Below are positions 8,429 to 16,799 of a stretch of DNA of 64,000 nucleotides, one piece after another (position 1 is the first letter of the stretch; every line of letters starts with the position of its first letter). Under the pieces are notes generated by a model. The model ran no database searches, was not told the origin of the DNA, and was given only the letters and a program-made list of their open reading frames with translations. Source of the stretch: Robinsoniella peoriensis (lineage in GTDB: Bacteria > Bacillota > Clostridia > Lachnospirales > Lachnospiraceae); NCBI RefSeq assembly GCF_042680125.1, contig NZ_JBHTNY010000041.1; one strand, 5' to 3'. The position numbers and the translations under genes are program-made.

Positions 8429-9309
8429 AGAAATATCTGGCAGTGGACATAGGAGGCACCTTTTTGAAATACAGCCTGATGAACCGTAATTATCAGGTCT
8501 TAGAGGAAGGGGAGGAACCTACTTTAAAGAATCCGGAACAGTTCCTGGAACAGATAAAAATGGTGGTGAAACCATATCAGCAGGAAATTTGCGGGGTGGC
8601 TGTCTGCATGGCTGGATTTATTAATCCGGTAACGGGAGAAAATACGGATTACAGTGTAGGGGAAAATTTCAGGAAGTACAATCTAAAAAAAGAACTGGCA
8701 GATATCTTTAAAATACCTGTGATGATTGAAAATGACAGTAATTGCGCCGCTGTAGGAGAGTTGGTAAAAGGTTCTGGTCAGAACATACAAAACTTTTGTA
8801 TGCTCACCTTTGGAACTGGTATCGGCGGGGCAATGATTATAAATGGACAGTTGTACCGGGGAAGCCATTTTAAGGCTGCAGAAGCAGGGTTAGTGAAACT
8901 TGGACATACGTCAACTGATTTGGAAAGTGCGGGAGCCACTTCAGCGCTGGTCAGGAAAGTATCCCTGGCGCTGGAAAGAGAAGTGGATGGGATCTATGTC
9001 TTTGCCCATTTAGATGATCCGGAGATATCACGTATTTACCGTGCATGGCTGGATAAGACGGCAATGGTTACCGGCAATGTGGCGATGCTTCTGGATCCCG
9101 AAAAAATGCTGATTGGCGGCGCAGTTTCCCACCAGCCGAGGTTCCTCACGGATCTCTCAGAGGCGGTCTATTGCCTTTATCCCCAGTTAAAGGAATATAC
9201 GAAAATTGAGGCGTGCCGCCTGGGCAATCAGGCGGGAAGAATAGGTGCTTTGTATTTGTACAGGATGGCATATGAAGTGGAGGTAAAGAATCTTGGCAGA
9301 GAAGAATGA
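8425..9309 (+). CDS. ROK family sugar kinase
   Basis: The 294-residue protein has the ROK ATP-binding start (YLAVDIGGTFLKYSL), a sugar-binding IENDSNCAAVGE segment and LTFGTGIGGAMIING. ROK kinases phosphorylate glucose, N-acetylmannosamine, GlcNAc and similar sugars. Oddly, the usual zinc-binding CxCGxxGCxE motif after the conserved His is absent: the region reads LGHTSTDLESAGATSALV with no cysteine. Such Cys-less ROK proteins exist in Firmicutes and may still be active. It overlaps the kinase upstream by four bases and the GH4 gene downstream by 17, so all three are co-translated. The substrate is probably an amino sugar from context. Confidence 0.85.
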   Translation: MKKYLAVDIGGTFLKYSLMNRNYQVLEEGEEPTLKNPEQFLEQIKMVVKPYQQEICGVAVCMAGFINPVTGENTDYSVGENFRKYNLKKELADIFKIPVMIENDSNCAAVGELVKGSGQNIQNFCMLTFGTGIGGAMIINGQLYRGSHFKAAEAGLVKLGHTSTDLESAGATSALVRKVSLALEREVDGIYVFAHLDDPEISRIYRAWLDKTAMVTGNVAMLLDPEKMLIGGAVSHQPRFLTDLSEAVYCLYPQLKEYTKIEACRLGNQAGRIGALYLYRMAYEVEVKNLGREE

Positions 9310-10762
9310 AAAGAAGGAATTTTCACAGCGTTCAGGGGAGTCAGAAACACAGAAATCAGGAATGAAGAAATCAGGAATGAAGAAGTCAGGAATGCAGAAA
9401 TCAGGAATGCAGAAATCAGGAATGCAGAAGTCAAGAATGCAGAAGTCAGAAAAGCAGACCCCCCGGGGTATCAAAGTAGTTACCATCGGTGGTGGTTCCA
9501 GCTATACGCCGGAGCTGGTGGATGGTTTTATAAAACGATATGATGTACTGCCGGTCAGAGAACTATGGCTGGTTGATATTCAGGAGGGATCAGAAAAAAT
9601 GAATACGGTTGCCGGACTTGCAAGAAGGATGGTAAAGCGGGCACAAATCCCTATGGAGATACATACAACTCTGGACCGGAGATCGGCATTGGCAGGAGCG
9701 GATTTCGTCACCACCCAGCTTCGGGTGGGGCAGCTGGAAGCGAGGATAAAGGATGAAAGGATTCCTCTGGCCCACGGTATACTCGGGCAGGAAACCAACG
9801 GAGCCGGCGGGCTTTTTAAAGGCTTGAGAACGATTCCCGTCATTGCTGATATATGCCGTGATATAAAGGAAATATGTCCCGATGCATGGCTGATTAATTT
9901 TACAAATCCGGTGGGCATGGTGATGGAAGGAATTCACCGGTATACGGACTTTCAGAAAATCATCGGTCTTTGTAATGTGCCGATAGGCATGCATAAAGCA
10001 ATTGCAGATCTGCTGGAACGCCCTGTGGAAGAAGTACGGGTTGATTTTGGGGGATTGAACCACATGGTATTTGGCACCAGAGTAGAAGTGGACGGAATGG
10101 ATGTAACCAAAGAAGTGTTAAAGCTTTGGGGAGACCAGAGCGTTCAGAATATAACTTCCATATCCTGGGACCCTGATTTTGTGGAAGAACTGGGAGTCAT
10201 TCCCTGTTCCTATCACCGGTATTATTATATGACAAAAGAATATCTGGAGGAGGCTTTGGAGAAATACAAAAAGCATGAAGTACGGGCTGAATTTGTCAAA
10301 GCTGTTGAGGATGAATTGTTTGCGCTGTATAAGGATCCTGCACTCTGTGAGAAGCCAAAGCAGCTTGAAAAACGTGGAGGGGCTTATTACAGTGATGCTG
10401 CATGCAGTCTGATCAGTTCCATTTATAATGACACAGGGGATATTCAGGTGGTAAATACGGTGAACCGTGGTGCCATCGAAAACTTTGAAGAGGATGAAAT
10501 TGTAGAGGTGAGCTGCCGCATTACCGCCAATGGACCGCTACCGATTAAAATTGGCAGGCTGCCGGGAGCGGTAAATGGCCTCATTCAGCAGATTAAATCC
10601 TTTGAAATCGCAGGATGTGAGGCGGCATTTACGGGAGATAAGAAAAAAGTTCTGCTGGCGCTGATGATTAATCCACTGGTCATGTCCCAGAAGACAGCCC
10701 GGGCAGTCATGGATGAATTATTTGAGGCGCACAGAGATTATCTGCCGCAGTTTAGAGCGTGA
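9293..10762 (+). CDS. GH4 family 6-phospho-glycosidase with repeat-rich N-terminus
   Basis: From residue 58 this is a classic family 4 glycoside hydrolase that needs NAD and a divalent metal: VVTIGGGSSYTPELVDGF (dinucleotide binding), LINFTNPVGMV, GLCNVPIGMH (metal-binding Cys region) and FGGLNHM. The fold matches 6-phospho-beta-glucosidases such as LicH/CelF. Within a MurNAc cluster it may cut a phosphorylated GlcNAc-containing disaccharide. That is inference. The TTG at 9293 is favoured because GTGGAGGT lies 8 bases upstream. It makes a 57-residue leader containing seven pentapeptide units (KSGMK/KSGMQ type) unknown in the family. Starting inside the repeat would need another ribosome binding site; each unit carries AGGAATG, too tight to work well. 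Confidence 0.9.
   Translation: MAEKNEKKEFSQRSGESETQKSGMKKSGMKKSGMQKSGMQKSGMQKSRMQKSEKQTPRGIKVVTIGGGSSYTPELVDGFIKRYDVLPVRELWLVDIQEGSEKMNTVAGLARRMVKRAQIPMEIHTTLDRRSALAGADFVTTQLRVGQLEARIKDERIPLAHGILGQETNGAGGLFKGLRTIPVIADICRDIKEICPDAWLINFTNPVGMVMEGIHRYTDFQKIIGLCNVPIGMHKAIADLLERPVEEVRVDFGGLNHMVFGTRVEVDGMDVTKEVLKLWGDQSVQNITSISWDPDFVEELGVIPCSYHRYYYMTKEYLEEALEKYKKHEVRAEFVKAVEDELFALYKDPALCEKPKQLEKRGGAYYSDAACSLISSIYNDTGDIQVVNTVNRGAIENFEEDEIVEVSCRITANGPLPIKIGRLPGAVNGLIQQIKSFEIAGCEAAFTGDKKKVLLALMINPLVMSQKTARAVMDELFEAHRDYLPQFRA
9353..9457 (+). repeat. 15-bp tandem repeat, seven units, at the start of the GH4 gene
   Basis: Seven in-frame 15-base units of the type AAATCAGGAATGCAG encode Lys-Ser-Gly-Met-Gln/Lys. 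The last two units are degenerate (KSRMQ, KSEKQ). Unit-level identity suggests recent slippage expansion. Confidence 0.85.
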
Positions 10763-10808
10763 AGATGGCGGGAATGAATTTTAAAACATGCTCTAGGGGA
10801 GGTATTCA

Positions 10809-11807
10809 ATGAAAATAACAGAAATAGTAACCGGGAGCAGGGAGTCGGAACAGGCATACAGGATGTTTAGCCAGTCTTGCAAAGAAAAAGAAATGCTCCA
10901 TTTGCCCCTGTCAAGGGAAACATTTGAGGATAAGTTTCTGAAGCAGAAAGAGGAGATGGAGAAAATTACACTCCTTCTGGATGACGGTATTGCATTTGCA
11001 TCAGGTGTTGTGGACCATCTCACAGGGAAGCTGTTTGTAACAATGGTAATAACTGATAAATCCTGCCGAAGAAAAGGCTTTGGCAGAGCAGTATTGTCTG
11101 CTTTAGAAAAGCAGTTAATGGAACGCGGGCATAAGACGGAGCTGGAAATATCCTTTTTTAATCCGGTAGGGCTGCCCTGGGGCGTTCCGGGGAAAGAAGC
11201 AGTAACCCATCCGAACACACCCGGCGTGGACATTCAATCGGATGCATATATATTCCTGAAAAACTGCGGATACCGGGATTTTGCCATGCAGAATAGTTAT
11301 TATCTGAATCTGTCTGATTATCAGGTTCCCGATGAAATGGATGAGAAAAGTATCCAACTGTCTGAAGAAGGATTTTCATTTACCTTCTTTGATCCCAGCG
11401 TTCACCGGGGCATGGAAAAGATGATGCAGGATTTTCAGAATCCTCTGTGGGAAAAGGAGATACTAAACGCAACTCTGTCAGACAGCAATATTGATGCACA
11501 CGGAAATAAAGGAGGGAGGCCGATTCTGGTTCCGGTGTATCAGGGGCGGGTCTGTGGATTTGCAGGACCTCTGGATGTGGAGGAAAGTAAAAGAGGGTAT
11601 TTTGCCGGTATCGGCATTGATGAGGCGTTCCGGGGAAAAGGTCTGGCTAAAGTTTTGTTTTGCTTCTTATGCAGCGGGCTGAAGGAAAAAGGTGCAGAAT
11701 ATATGACGCTGTTTACAGGGGAAAATAACCCGGCAAGAAATATTTATGAATCCGTGGGATTTTCCATAATACATACGTGGGCAGATATGAGAAAACGTTA
11801 TTTATAG
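10809..11807 (+). CDS. tandem GNAT-family acetyltransferase
   Basis: The 332-residue protein contains two GNAT folds. The first (about residues 1-165) has the acetyl-CoA loop CRRKGFGRAVLSALEKQL. The second (about 195-332) has FRGKGLAKVLFCFLCSGL and the ending NNPARNIYESVGF typical of the family. Double GNAT proteins acetylate small amines, sugars or antibiotics; the substrate cannot be read from sequence. Its place between the GH4 hydrolase and a PIG-L deacetylase in a wall-salvage cluster suggests an amino-sugar substrate, which could rebalance N-acetylation. GAGGTATTC upstream gives a reasonable ribosome binding site. The cluster continues downstream after structured motif copy B. Confidence 0.8.
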   Translation: MKITEIVTGSRESEQAYRMFSQSCKEKEMLHLPLSRETFEDKFLKQKEEMEKITLLLDDGIAFASGVVDHLTGKLFVTMVITDKSCRRKGFGRAVLSALEKQLMERGHKTELEISFFNPVGLPWGVPGKEAVTHPNTPGVDIQSDAYIFLKNCGYRDFAMQNSYYLNLSDYQVPDEMDEKSIQLSEEGFSFTFFDPSVHRGMEKMMQDFQNPLWEKEILNATLSDSNIDAHGNKGGRPILVPVYQGRVCGFAGPLDVEESKRGYFAGIGIDEAFRGKGLAKVLFCFLCSGLKEKGAEYMTLFTGENNPARNIYESVGFSIIHTWADMRKRYL

Positions 11808-11826
11808 GGAAGATCAAGGTTGAAAA

Positions 11827-11885
11827 GGTTGAAAGATAATTAGGAAAGGAAGCCACGGAGTGATTCTTTCAATTTGATTTGTGAC
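11827..11885 (+). promoter_or_regulatory. structured leader motif, copy B (GGAAGCCAC element)
   Basis: TTGAAAGA (11829-11836) pairs with TCTTTCAA (11865-11872). The enclosed GAAAGGAAGCCACGGAG and the following GATTCTTTCAA match copy A at almost every base. The downstream partner of GCCAC (11852-11856) is GTGAC (11881-11885), one mismatch from copies A and C, so the pseudoknot is weaker here. It lies between the GNAT gene and the deacetylase gene. Confidence 0.5.
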
Positions 11886-11934
11886 GCAAAGCTGCCAGAA
11901 AGCAATTTTAAGAAACGCTCTTGTGCGTATATGT

Positions 11935-12645
11935 ATGGAGACGAATAAAAAGCAAAAAACAATTATGGCAATAGGCGGTCATGTGGGCGATGCGGAATTA
12001 ACTTGCGGAGGCGTGTTGGCGAGCCTGTCTTTAAGGGGATACCGGATCGTTACGGTGGCATTGACCGGAGGAGAGCGGGGAAATCCGCCCCATCTCTCTC
12101 CACAGGAATACCGCATACAGAAAGAGCGTGAAGCAGCAGAATTTGCACAGATATTAAAGGGTGAGGCTCTGGTTTATCCCTATGTTGATGGGGAACTGCC
12201 TGACAGTGAAGAAGTGAGACTCAGGCTTTGTGATGATATCCGGAAATATAAACCGGCAGCAATTATGACACACTGGAAATACAGTATGCACAAGGACCAT
12301 GAGCTGACCCATAAAATAGTAAAAGATGCATGGTTTTATGCAGGGCTTGCAGGTCTGGAAAGAACAGAGGATGCCTGGTTTGCAAAAGGTCCTTATTATG
12401 CCCAGAACTGGGAAGACGCAGCACATTATACTCCATATTTATATATGGAAGTAACAAATGAGGGGTTTGCTTTATGGAAAGAGGCTATATCGAAACATTG
12501 GTTTGCTGTAAACAGCCCCAGTTTTCCATATATGGAATACTATGCGCATTTGATGAGATGCAACGGGTGTCTCGCAAGAAAAGAATATGCTCAGGCATTT
12601 ACCATAGAGGAAGAAGCTAAGAAACTGGTTTTGCAGGAGTTTTAG
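11935..12645 (+). CDS. PIG-L family deacetylase
   Basis: The 236-residue product has the PIG-L/LmbE zinc motif, seen as GGHVGDAELTCGG near residue 15 with the second metal-binding His in MHKDHELTH near 122. The usual first motif is AHPDD; here it reads GHVGD, so the Pro-Asp is varied, although the AELTCGG that follows is standard. Members remove N-acetyl groups from GlcNAc-containing molecules. In this cluster a substrate derived from imported amino sugars is likely. The start is uncertain: ATG 11935 gives the normal N-terminus, but no strong ribosome binding site precedes it. An in-frame GTG at 11881 would fall inside structured motif copy B. Confidence 0.8.
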   Translation: METNKKQKTIMAIGGHVGDAELTCGGVLASLSLRGYRIVTVALTGGERGNPPHLSPQEYRIQKEREAAEFAQILKGEALVYPYVDGELPDSEEVRLRLCDDIRKYKPAAIMTHWKYSMHKDHELTHKIVKDAWFYAGLAGLERTEDAWFAKGPYYAQNWEDAAHYTPYLYMEVTNEGFALWKEAISKHWFAVNSPSFPYMEYYAHLMRCNGCLARKEYAQAFTIEEEAKKLVLQEF

Positions 12646-12701
12646 GATTTAGGAGTTCTTGGGGGTGTTTTATGATAAAGAGATGGGAGGTTTGAGAGAA
12701 A

Positions 12702-13841
12702 ATGATTCGAAATGGTATAGATTCTATTGATGATTACAAGGGATGGTTTACTGGTAAAAGGCTTGGGCTGATTACTTCGGTTTCCGGTGTAGATAAAAGG
12801 CTGGTATCCACTATTGATATTTTACGTGAGAAATTTATGCTGACAGCGCTTTACAGCCCGGAACATGGTGTCCGGGGAAATGTGGATGCAGGAGGCGATG
12901 TGGGTGCCTATGTGGATCCTTATACAAAGATTCCGGTTTACAGTTTATATCGCAAAGATTCTAAGCGGTTTACAAAGGAAATGCTGGATCGGGCAGATAC
13001 TCTGGTCTATGATATTCAGGATCTGGGGGTGAGATATTATACGTTTATTTCAACGATGTATTATGCGATGCAGGAATGCGAGAGATACCAGAAGGAATTG
13101 ATTATTCTGGACCGCATAAATCCCCTTGGGGACAAAGCGGAGGGGACTTTGCTCCGGGAAGAATATGAGAGCTTTGTCGGTGCATATACGCTCTGTATGC
13201 GGTACGGACTGACTATAGGAGAACTGGCAGATATGATATATCAGGAACAGGGTTATCATTTTGAGCTGAAGGTTGTCCCGGTACAAGGCTGGGAGAGGAA
13301 TTGGATGTTTCCCGATACAGATGGCATATGGGTAATGCCCAGCCTTGGGATACCCAGGTTCGATACAGCACTTTTATATCCCGGGACCTGCTTGTTTGAA
13401 GGAACCAATCTCTCTGAAGGCAGGGGGACATCTGTACCTTTTGAAATAATCGGAGCACCTTTTGCAGACGGATATAAGCTGGCAAAGCATATGAACATGA
13501 AAAATTTGCCTGGAACCATATTTTCGCCGGCATATTTCACACCTTTTAGCTCAAAGCACCAGGGAACGGCATGCGAAGGAGTCCATATACACATTACGGA
13601 CAGGAATGCATTTTGTCCGGTGGAAACCGGTCTGCAATTGTTGTTTGCTTTCCGGGATTATTATCCGGGAGAGTTTGCCTTTCTGCAACCCTATCAGGAT
13701 GGTGCAAGAAGCATGATAGAGTTACTTTTTGGCAGCGGAAAAATCCTGGAAGAGGGGCTGCAGGCGGAGGAACTGCTTTGCGGACTTGCCAGAGACAGCA
13801 GTAAATTTTATAAAAGAAAATCTAAATTTCACAGGTATTAA
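12702..13841 (+). CDS. namZ: exo-beta-N-acetylmuramidase NamZ (DUF1343, GH171)
   Basis: The 379-residue protein is a full DUF1343 family member. Conserved segments include GLITSVSGVDKR, LYSPEHGVRG (holding the conserved Glu-His of the family), VYDIQDLGVRYYTF, ILDRINPLG, PSLGIPRFDTALLYPGTCLFEGTNLSEGRGT and PFEIIGAPF. NamZ enzymes remove MurNAc from the non-reducing end of peptidoglycan chains. No signal peptide is visible, so it may act on imported fragments in the cytoplasm, or be released by another route. Its neighbour NagZ removes GlcNAc, so the two would alternate down a glycan chain. GGGAGG about 11 bases upstream serves as ribosome binding site. Confidence 0.9.
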   Translation: MIRNGIDSIDDYKGWFTGKRLGLITSVSGVDKRLVSTIDILREKFMLTALYSPEHGVRGNVDAGGDVGAYVDPYTKIPVYSLYRKDSKRFTKEMLDRADTLVYDIQDLGVRYYTFISTMYYAMQECERYQKELIILDRINPLGDKAEGTLLREEYESFVGAYTLCMRYGLTIGELADMIYQEQGYHFELKVVPVQGWERNWMFPDTDGIWVMPSLGIPRFDTALLYPGTCLFEGTNLSEGRGTSVPFEIIGAPFADGYKLAKHMNMKNLPGTIFSPAYFTPFSSKHQGTACEGVHIHITDRNAFCPVETGLQLLFAFRDYYPGEFAFLQPYQDGARSMIELLFGSGKILEEGLQAEELLCGLARDSSKFYKRKSKFHRY

Positions 13842-13928
13842 ATGAAGCAGAAGGGAAGCGTCAGAAAGCAGTCTCAGACACCCCCCGGTACACCATGAAA
13901 TAGCTTTAAGGAATACAAGGAGATTATG

Positions 13929-15605
13929 ATGGATTTAAAAAAATTGGAAAATTTAGATCAGAAAATAGGACAGTTGATTGTTACCGGATTCCCGGGCAGT
14001 AAACCGGATCAAGCATTTTTGGATTTAGTGAAAAAGGATAAGGTTGGAAATGTTATTTTCTTCTCTTACAACATAAAGAGTAAGGAACAGGCGGCAGCTC
14101 TGTGCAGGCAATTGCAGGATTTCATCCTGGAAGAGACCGGGGTTTTGCCCTTTCTTAGCGTTGACGAAGAGGGAGGCGTGGTATCCAGACTGCCTGAAGA
14201 TGCAGCTGTGCTTCCATCTGCAATGGCGCAGGGGAGAGCTGAAGCGTGTTTGCAGCCTGCAATGTATGACCCGCAGATGCCAGAAAACGATTTACAGGCA
14301 CACCCCGGGGAATGGGATCCCATTTATCAGGGGTCTAAAATTGTAGGAGAAGAATTAAAAGCACTAGGCATAAATTTTAACCTGGCTCCGGTACTGGATA
14401 TAAACAGCAATCCGCGAAATCCCGTAATTGGAGTCAGAAGTTTTGGAAATGATCCCGCTTTAGTCAGCAAATGTGCTGTACAGGCGGTACGTGGATATCA
14501 GGATGCCGGGATTCTATGCTCAGGAAAGCATTTTCCGGGACATGGGGACACGGATGTCGATTCCCATCTGGGCTTGCCTTCTGTAGATAAGAACCGGGAG
14601 CAGTTAGAGAGGGAGGAACTTTTGCCCTTTCGAACTGCCATTGCAAAAGGGATTCCTGCCCTTACGATTGCACATATGCTTCTGCCGGCATATGAACCTG
14701 AAAAAATCCCATGTACAATGTCTAAGAAAGTCATAACTGGTTTACTCCGGGATGAGCTGCAGTTTAAAGGGCTGGTAATTACCGATTGTATGGAAATGGA
14801 TGCCATCCGGAAGTATTACGGGACACCGGCAGGTGCAGTAGAAGCTCTGCGGGCAGGGGCAGATCTAATCTTTATATCCCATACAGCATCGGTAGTCCAT
14901 GAGTCCATACAGGAAATCAAGAATGCTGTAGATGACGGCAGAATTGAAATGAGCAGAATAGATGAAGCGCTGCAGCGGGTTTTGCAATATAAAGCATTAT
15001 ATGCCGGAGAACCCTCAGAAAAAAAACATGGGACAAAAATTAAAAAAAATCACACTGCACAAGCTGACTTCAACTCTGGTCAGCCGATGGATTTAAAGCT
15101 TGTGGGAACAGCTGACCAGAAAAAGTTCATGGAAGAATTTTACAGAAAATGCATTGATCTCTATAAACCAGAAGGAATGGATAAAATGAAAGTCGGACGA
15201 ATGCCGTTATGGATCGGACCATATCCGGCAAGGACTGCCCTGGTGCAAAATGAAGCGGACAGCAGCTTCGCTTTTTCATCCTATCTGAAAGCGAAGTATG
15301 GCGGTGATGCTGTATATATGTCATTAAATCCAACCCTGGATGAAATAGACATTATATTAAGCAAAACAAATTCATGCAGTGCTATAGCGGTGGGCACTTT
15401 AAATGCCCATATGAATCCCGGGCAGGCCGAACTGGTTGCCAGACTGGCGGCTAAACTGGAAAAGGCGGGAAAACCTATGGCAGTAGCAGCCCTTAGAAAT
15501 CCTTATGATCTGGAGCAAATGCCGGAGAATATTTTTCGGGCAGCACTATATGAGTACAGTGAAAGGGCGTTGAAGGCTTTTTGTGATCTTGCTTTCTTCT
15601 ATTAA
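13929..15605 (+). CDS. nagZ: GH3 beta-N-acetylhexosaminidase, NagZ-like
   Basis: The 558-residue enzyme has a GH3 barrel (about residues 1-345) with VDEEGGVVSRL, the NagZ-specific loop KHFPGHGDTDVDSHLGLP near residue 200 (Asp-His acid/base pair) and the nucleophile region VITDCMEMDAI near 285. A C-terminal extension of about 190 residues resembles the second domain of longer Gram-positive NagZ proteins. An insert of about 30 residues follows AMAQGRA. It removes terminal GlcNAc from muropeptides, complementing NamZ. No signal peptide is seen. AAGGAG at 13917-13922 fits ATG 13929 best; ATG 13926 is one codon earlier. It is the last gene of the salvage cluster. Confidence 0.92.
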   Translation: MDLKKLENLDQKIGQLIVTGFPGSKPDQAFLDLVKKDKVGNVIFFSYNIKSKEQAAALCRQLQDFILEETGVLPFLSVDEEGGVVSRLPEDAAVLPSAMAQGRAEACLQPAMYDPQMPENDLQAHPGEWDPIYQGSKIVGEELKALGINFNLAPVLDINSNPRNPVIGVRSFGNDPALVSKCAVQAVRGYQDAGILCSGKHFPGHGDTDVDSHLGLPSVDKNREQLEREELLPFRTAIAKGIPALTIAHMLLPAYEPEKIPCTMSKKVITGLLRDELQFKGLVITDCMEMDAIRKYYGTPAGAVEALRAGADLIFISHTASVVHESIQEIKNAVDDGRIEMSRIDEALQRVLQYKALYAGEPSEKKHGTKIKKNHTAQADFNSGQPMDLKLVGTADQKKFMEEFYRKCIDLYKPEGMDKMKVGRMPLWIGPYPARTALVQNEADSSFAFSSYLKAKYGGDAVYMSLNPTLDEIDIILSKTNSCSAIAVGTLNAHMNPGQAELVARLAAKLEKAGKPMAVAALRNPYDLEQMPENIFRAALYEYSERALKAFCDLAFFY

Positions 15606-15651
15606 TTATTTTTATCTTATGCATAATTACAATTATTTATCCGGCTGTGCA

Positions 15652-15680
15652 TTGACACAGGTTTCATAAAAAGTTATACT
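15652..15680 (+). promoter_or_regulatory. sigma-A promoter of the racemase gene
   Basis: TTGACA (15652-15657, perfect) and TATACT (15675-15680) are 17 bases apart. Transcription would start near 15687, about 125 bases before the start codon. No intrinsic terminator was found between the end of the GH3 gene and this promoter. Confidence 0.8.
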
Positions 15681-15811
15681 TTTTATTGGAAATATGATGT
15701 AATAACGTATTTGCAAAAAGATATCGGAGATGTTTTCTATAATTGAATTCACAAAGATAGAGAACAGGAAAAGGGCTGTAAAAAGCCTGATTAATAGGAG
15801 GAATTTTAATA

Positions 15812-16516
15812 ATGAAAACAATTGGTTTAATTGGAGGCATGAGTTGGGAGAGCACGGTTACATATTATCAGATCCTGAACAGAGTGGTGAAAGATAAATT
15901 AGGTGGTCTTCATTCTGCCAAATGTTTATTATACAGTGTAGATTTTCAGGAAATAGAAGAATGCCAGGCTAACGGTGAATGGGAAAAAAGCGGTAGTATA
16001 CTGGCGGAAGCAGCAAAAAATCTTGAAAAAGCAGGTGCTGATTTTATTATCATCTGTACCAATACAATGCATAAAGTAGTACCCCAGATAGAAAAGGAAA
16101 TAGAGATACCAATTCTTCACATTGCAAAAACTGCTGCGGTGGAATTAAGAAGACAGGGGATTGATAAGGTGGGCCTTTTGGGGACGAAGTATACTATGCA
16201 GCAGGACTTTTATAAGGAGAACCTGAAAGAGAAGCAGGTGGATGTAATCATCCCCGATATCCAGGATATGGAAATAGTTAATTCGGTCATTTACAAGGAG
16301 TTATGCCTGGGAATTATATCGGAGAAGTCCAAAAGAGAATACTTGAGAATTATCGACGGACTAATGAAAAAGGGTGCTCAGGGTATTATTCTTGGATGTA
16401 CGGAAATCGGTTTATTAGTGAAACAGGAGGATACAGAGATTCCTGTGTTTGATACTACTTATATACATGCCAGACAGGCGGCTATGCTGGCGATGGAAGA
16501 GCGGGTTTTGATATAG
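15812..16516 (+). CDS. aspartate/glutamate racemase family protein
   Basis: The 234-residue protein opens with IGLIGGMSWESTVTYYQ. It carries the two catalytic-cysteine motifs of the PLP-independent racemase family, IICTNTMHK (about residue 82) and GIILGCTEIGLL (about 193). These enzymes interconvert L- and D-Asp or Glu using a cysteine pair. D-Asp is used in the peptidoglycan cross-bridge of some Gram-positives, so a wall role is possible but unproven. AATAGGAGG precedes the start by about 10 bases. It is a single-gene unit with its own promoter and a strong terminator. Confidence 0.88.
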   Translation: MKTIGLIGGMSWESTVTYYQILNRVVKDKLGGLHSAKCLLYSVDFQEIEECQANGEWEKSGSILAEAAKNLEKAGADFIIICTNTMHKVVPQIEKEIEIPILHIAKTAAVELRRQGIDKVGLLGTKYTMQQDFYKENLKEKQVDVIIPDIQDMEIVNSVIYKELCLGIISEKSKREYLRIIDGLMKKGAQGIILGCTEIGLLVKQEDTEIPVFDTTYIHARQAAMLAMEERVLI

Positions 16517-16529
16517 GTAATATGTTAGG

Positions 16530-16578
16530 GGCGTTGGAAAATAGAACTGGTATCTATTTTTCAACGCCTTATTTTTAT
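16530..16578 (+). terminator. intrinsic terminator after the racemase gene
   Basis: GGCGTTGGAAAATAGA (16530-16545) is complementary to TCTATTTTTCAACGCC (16553-16568) with one G-T pair, around a 7-base loop. TTATTTTTAT follows. Confidence 0.9.
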
Positions 16579-16799
16579 ACATTAAGCAAGAAATTCAAAA
16601 GTCAGCTAACCAATCAATTTTCGGCACGTATAGCTGTATACTCTGGCTTGTTTGATAAATATGACATAAAGTCTACCTTTCAATACATTATAAAGCCGTA
16701 TATCATCAGTATAGTATATAATAGAAAAATTATATTACAATAAAATATAATAATTAAGTGGAAAAATTGTATTATAAATTTTTGAAAAGAGGAAAGCAA

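Noticed and set aside
9187..9486. minus-strand frames rich in Phe-Cys-Ile-Pro-Asp repeats
   Set aside because: They are the reverse reading of the 15-bp repeat in the GH4 gene.
16522..16743. 73-codon open frame on +
   Set aside because: It begins inside and reads through the strong intrinsic terminator of the racemase gene and encodes no recognisable product.
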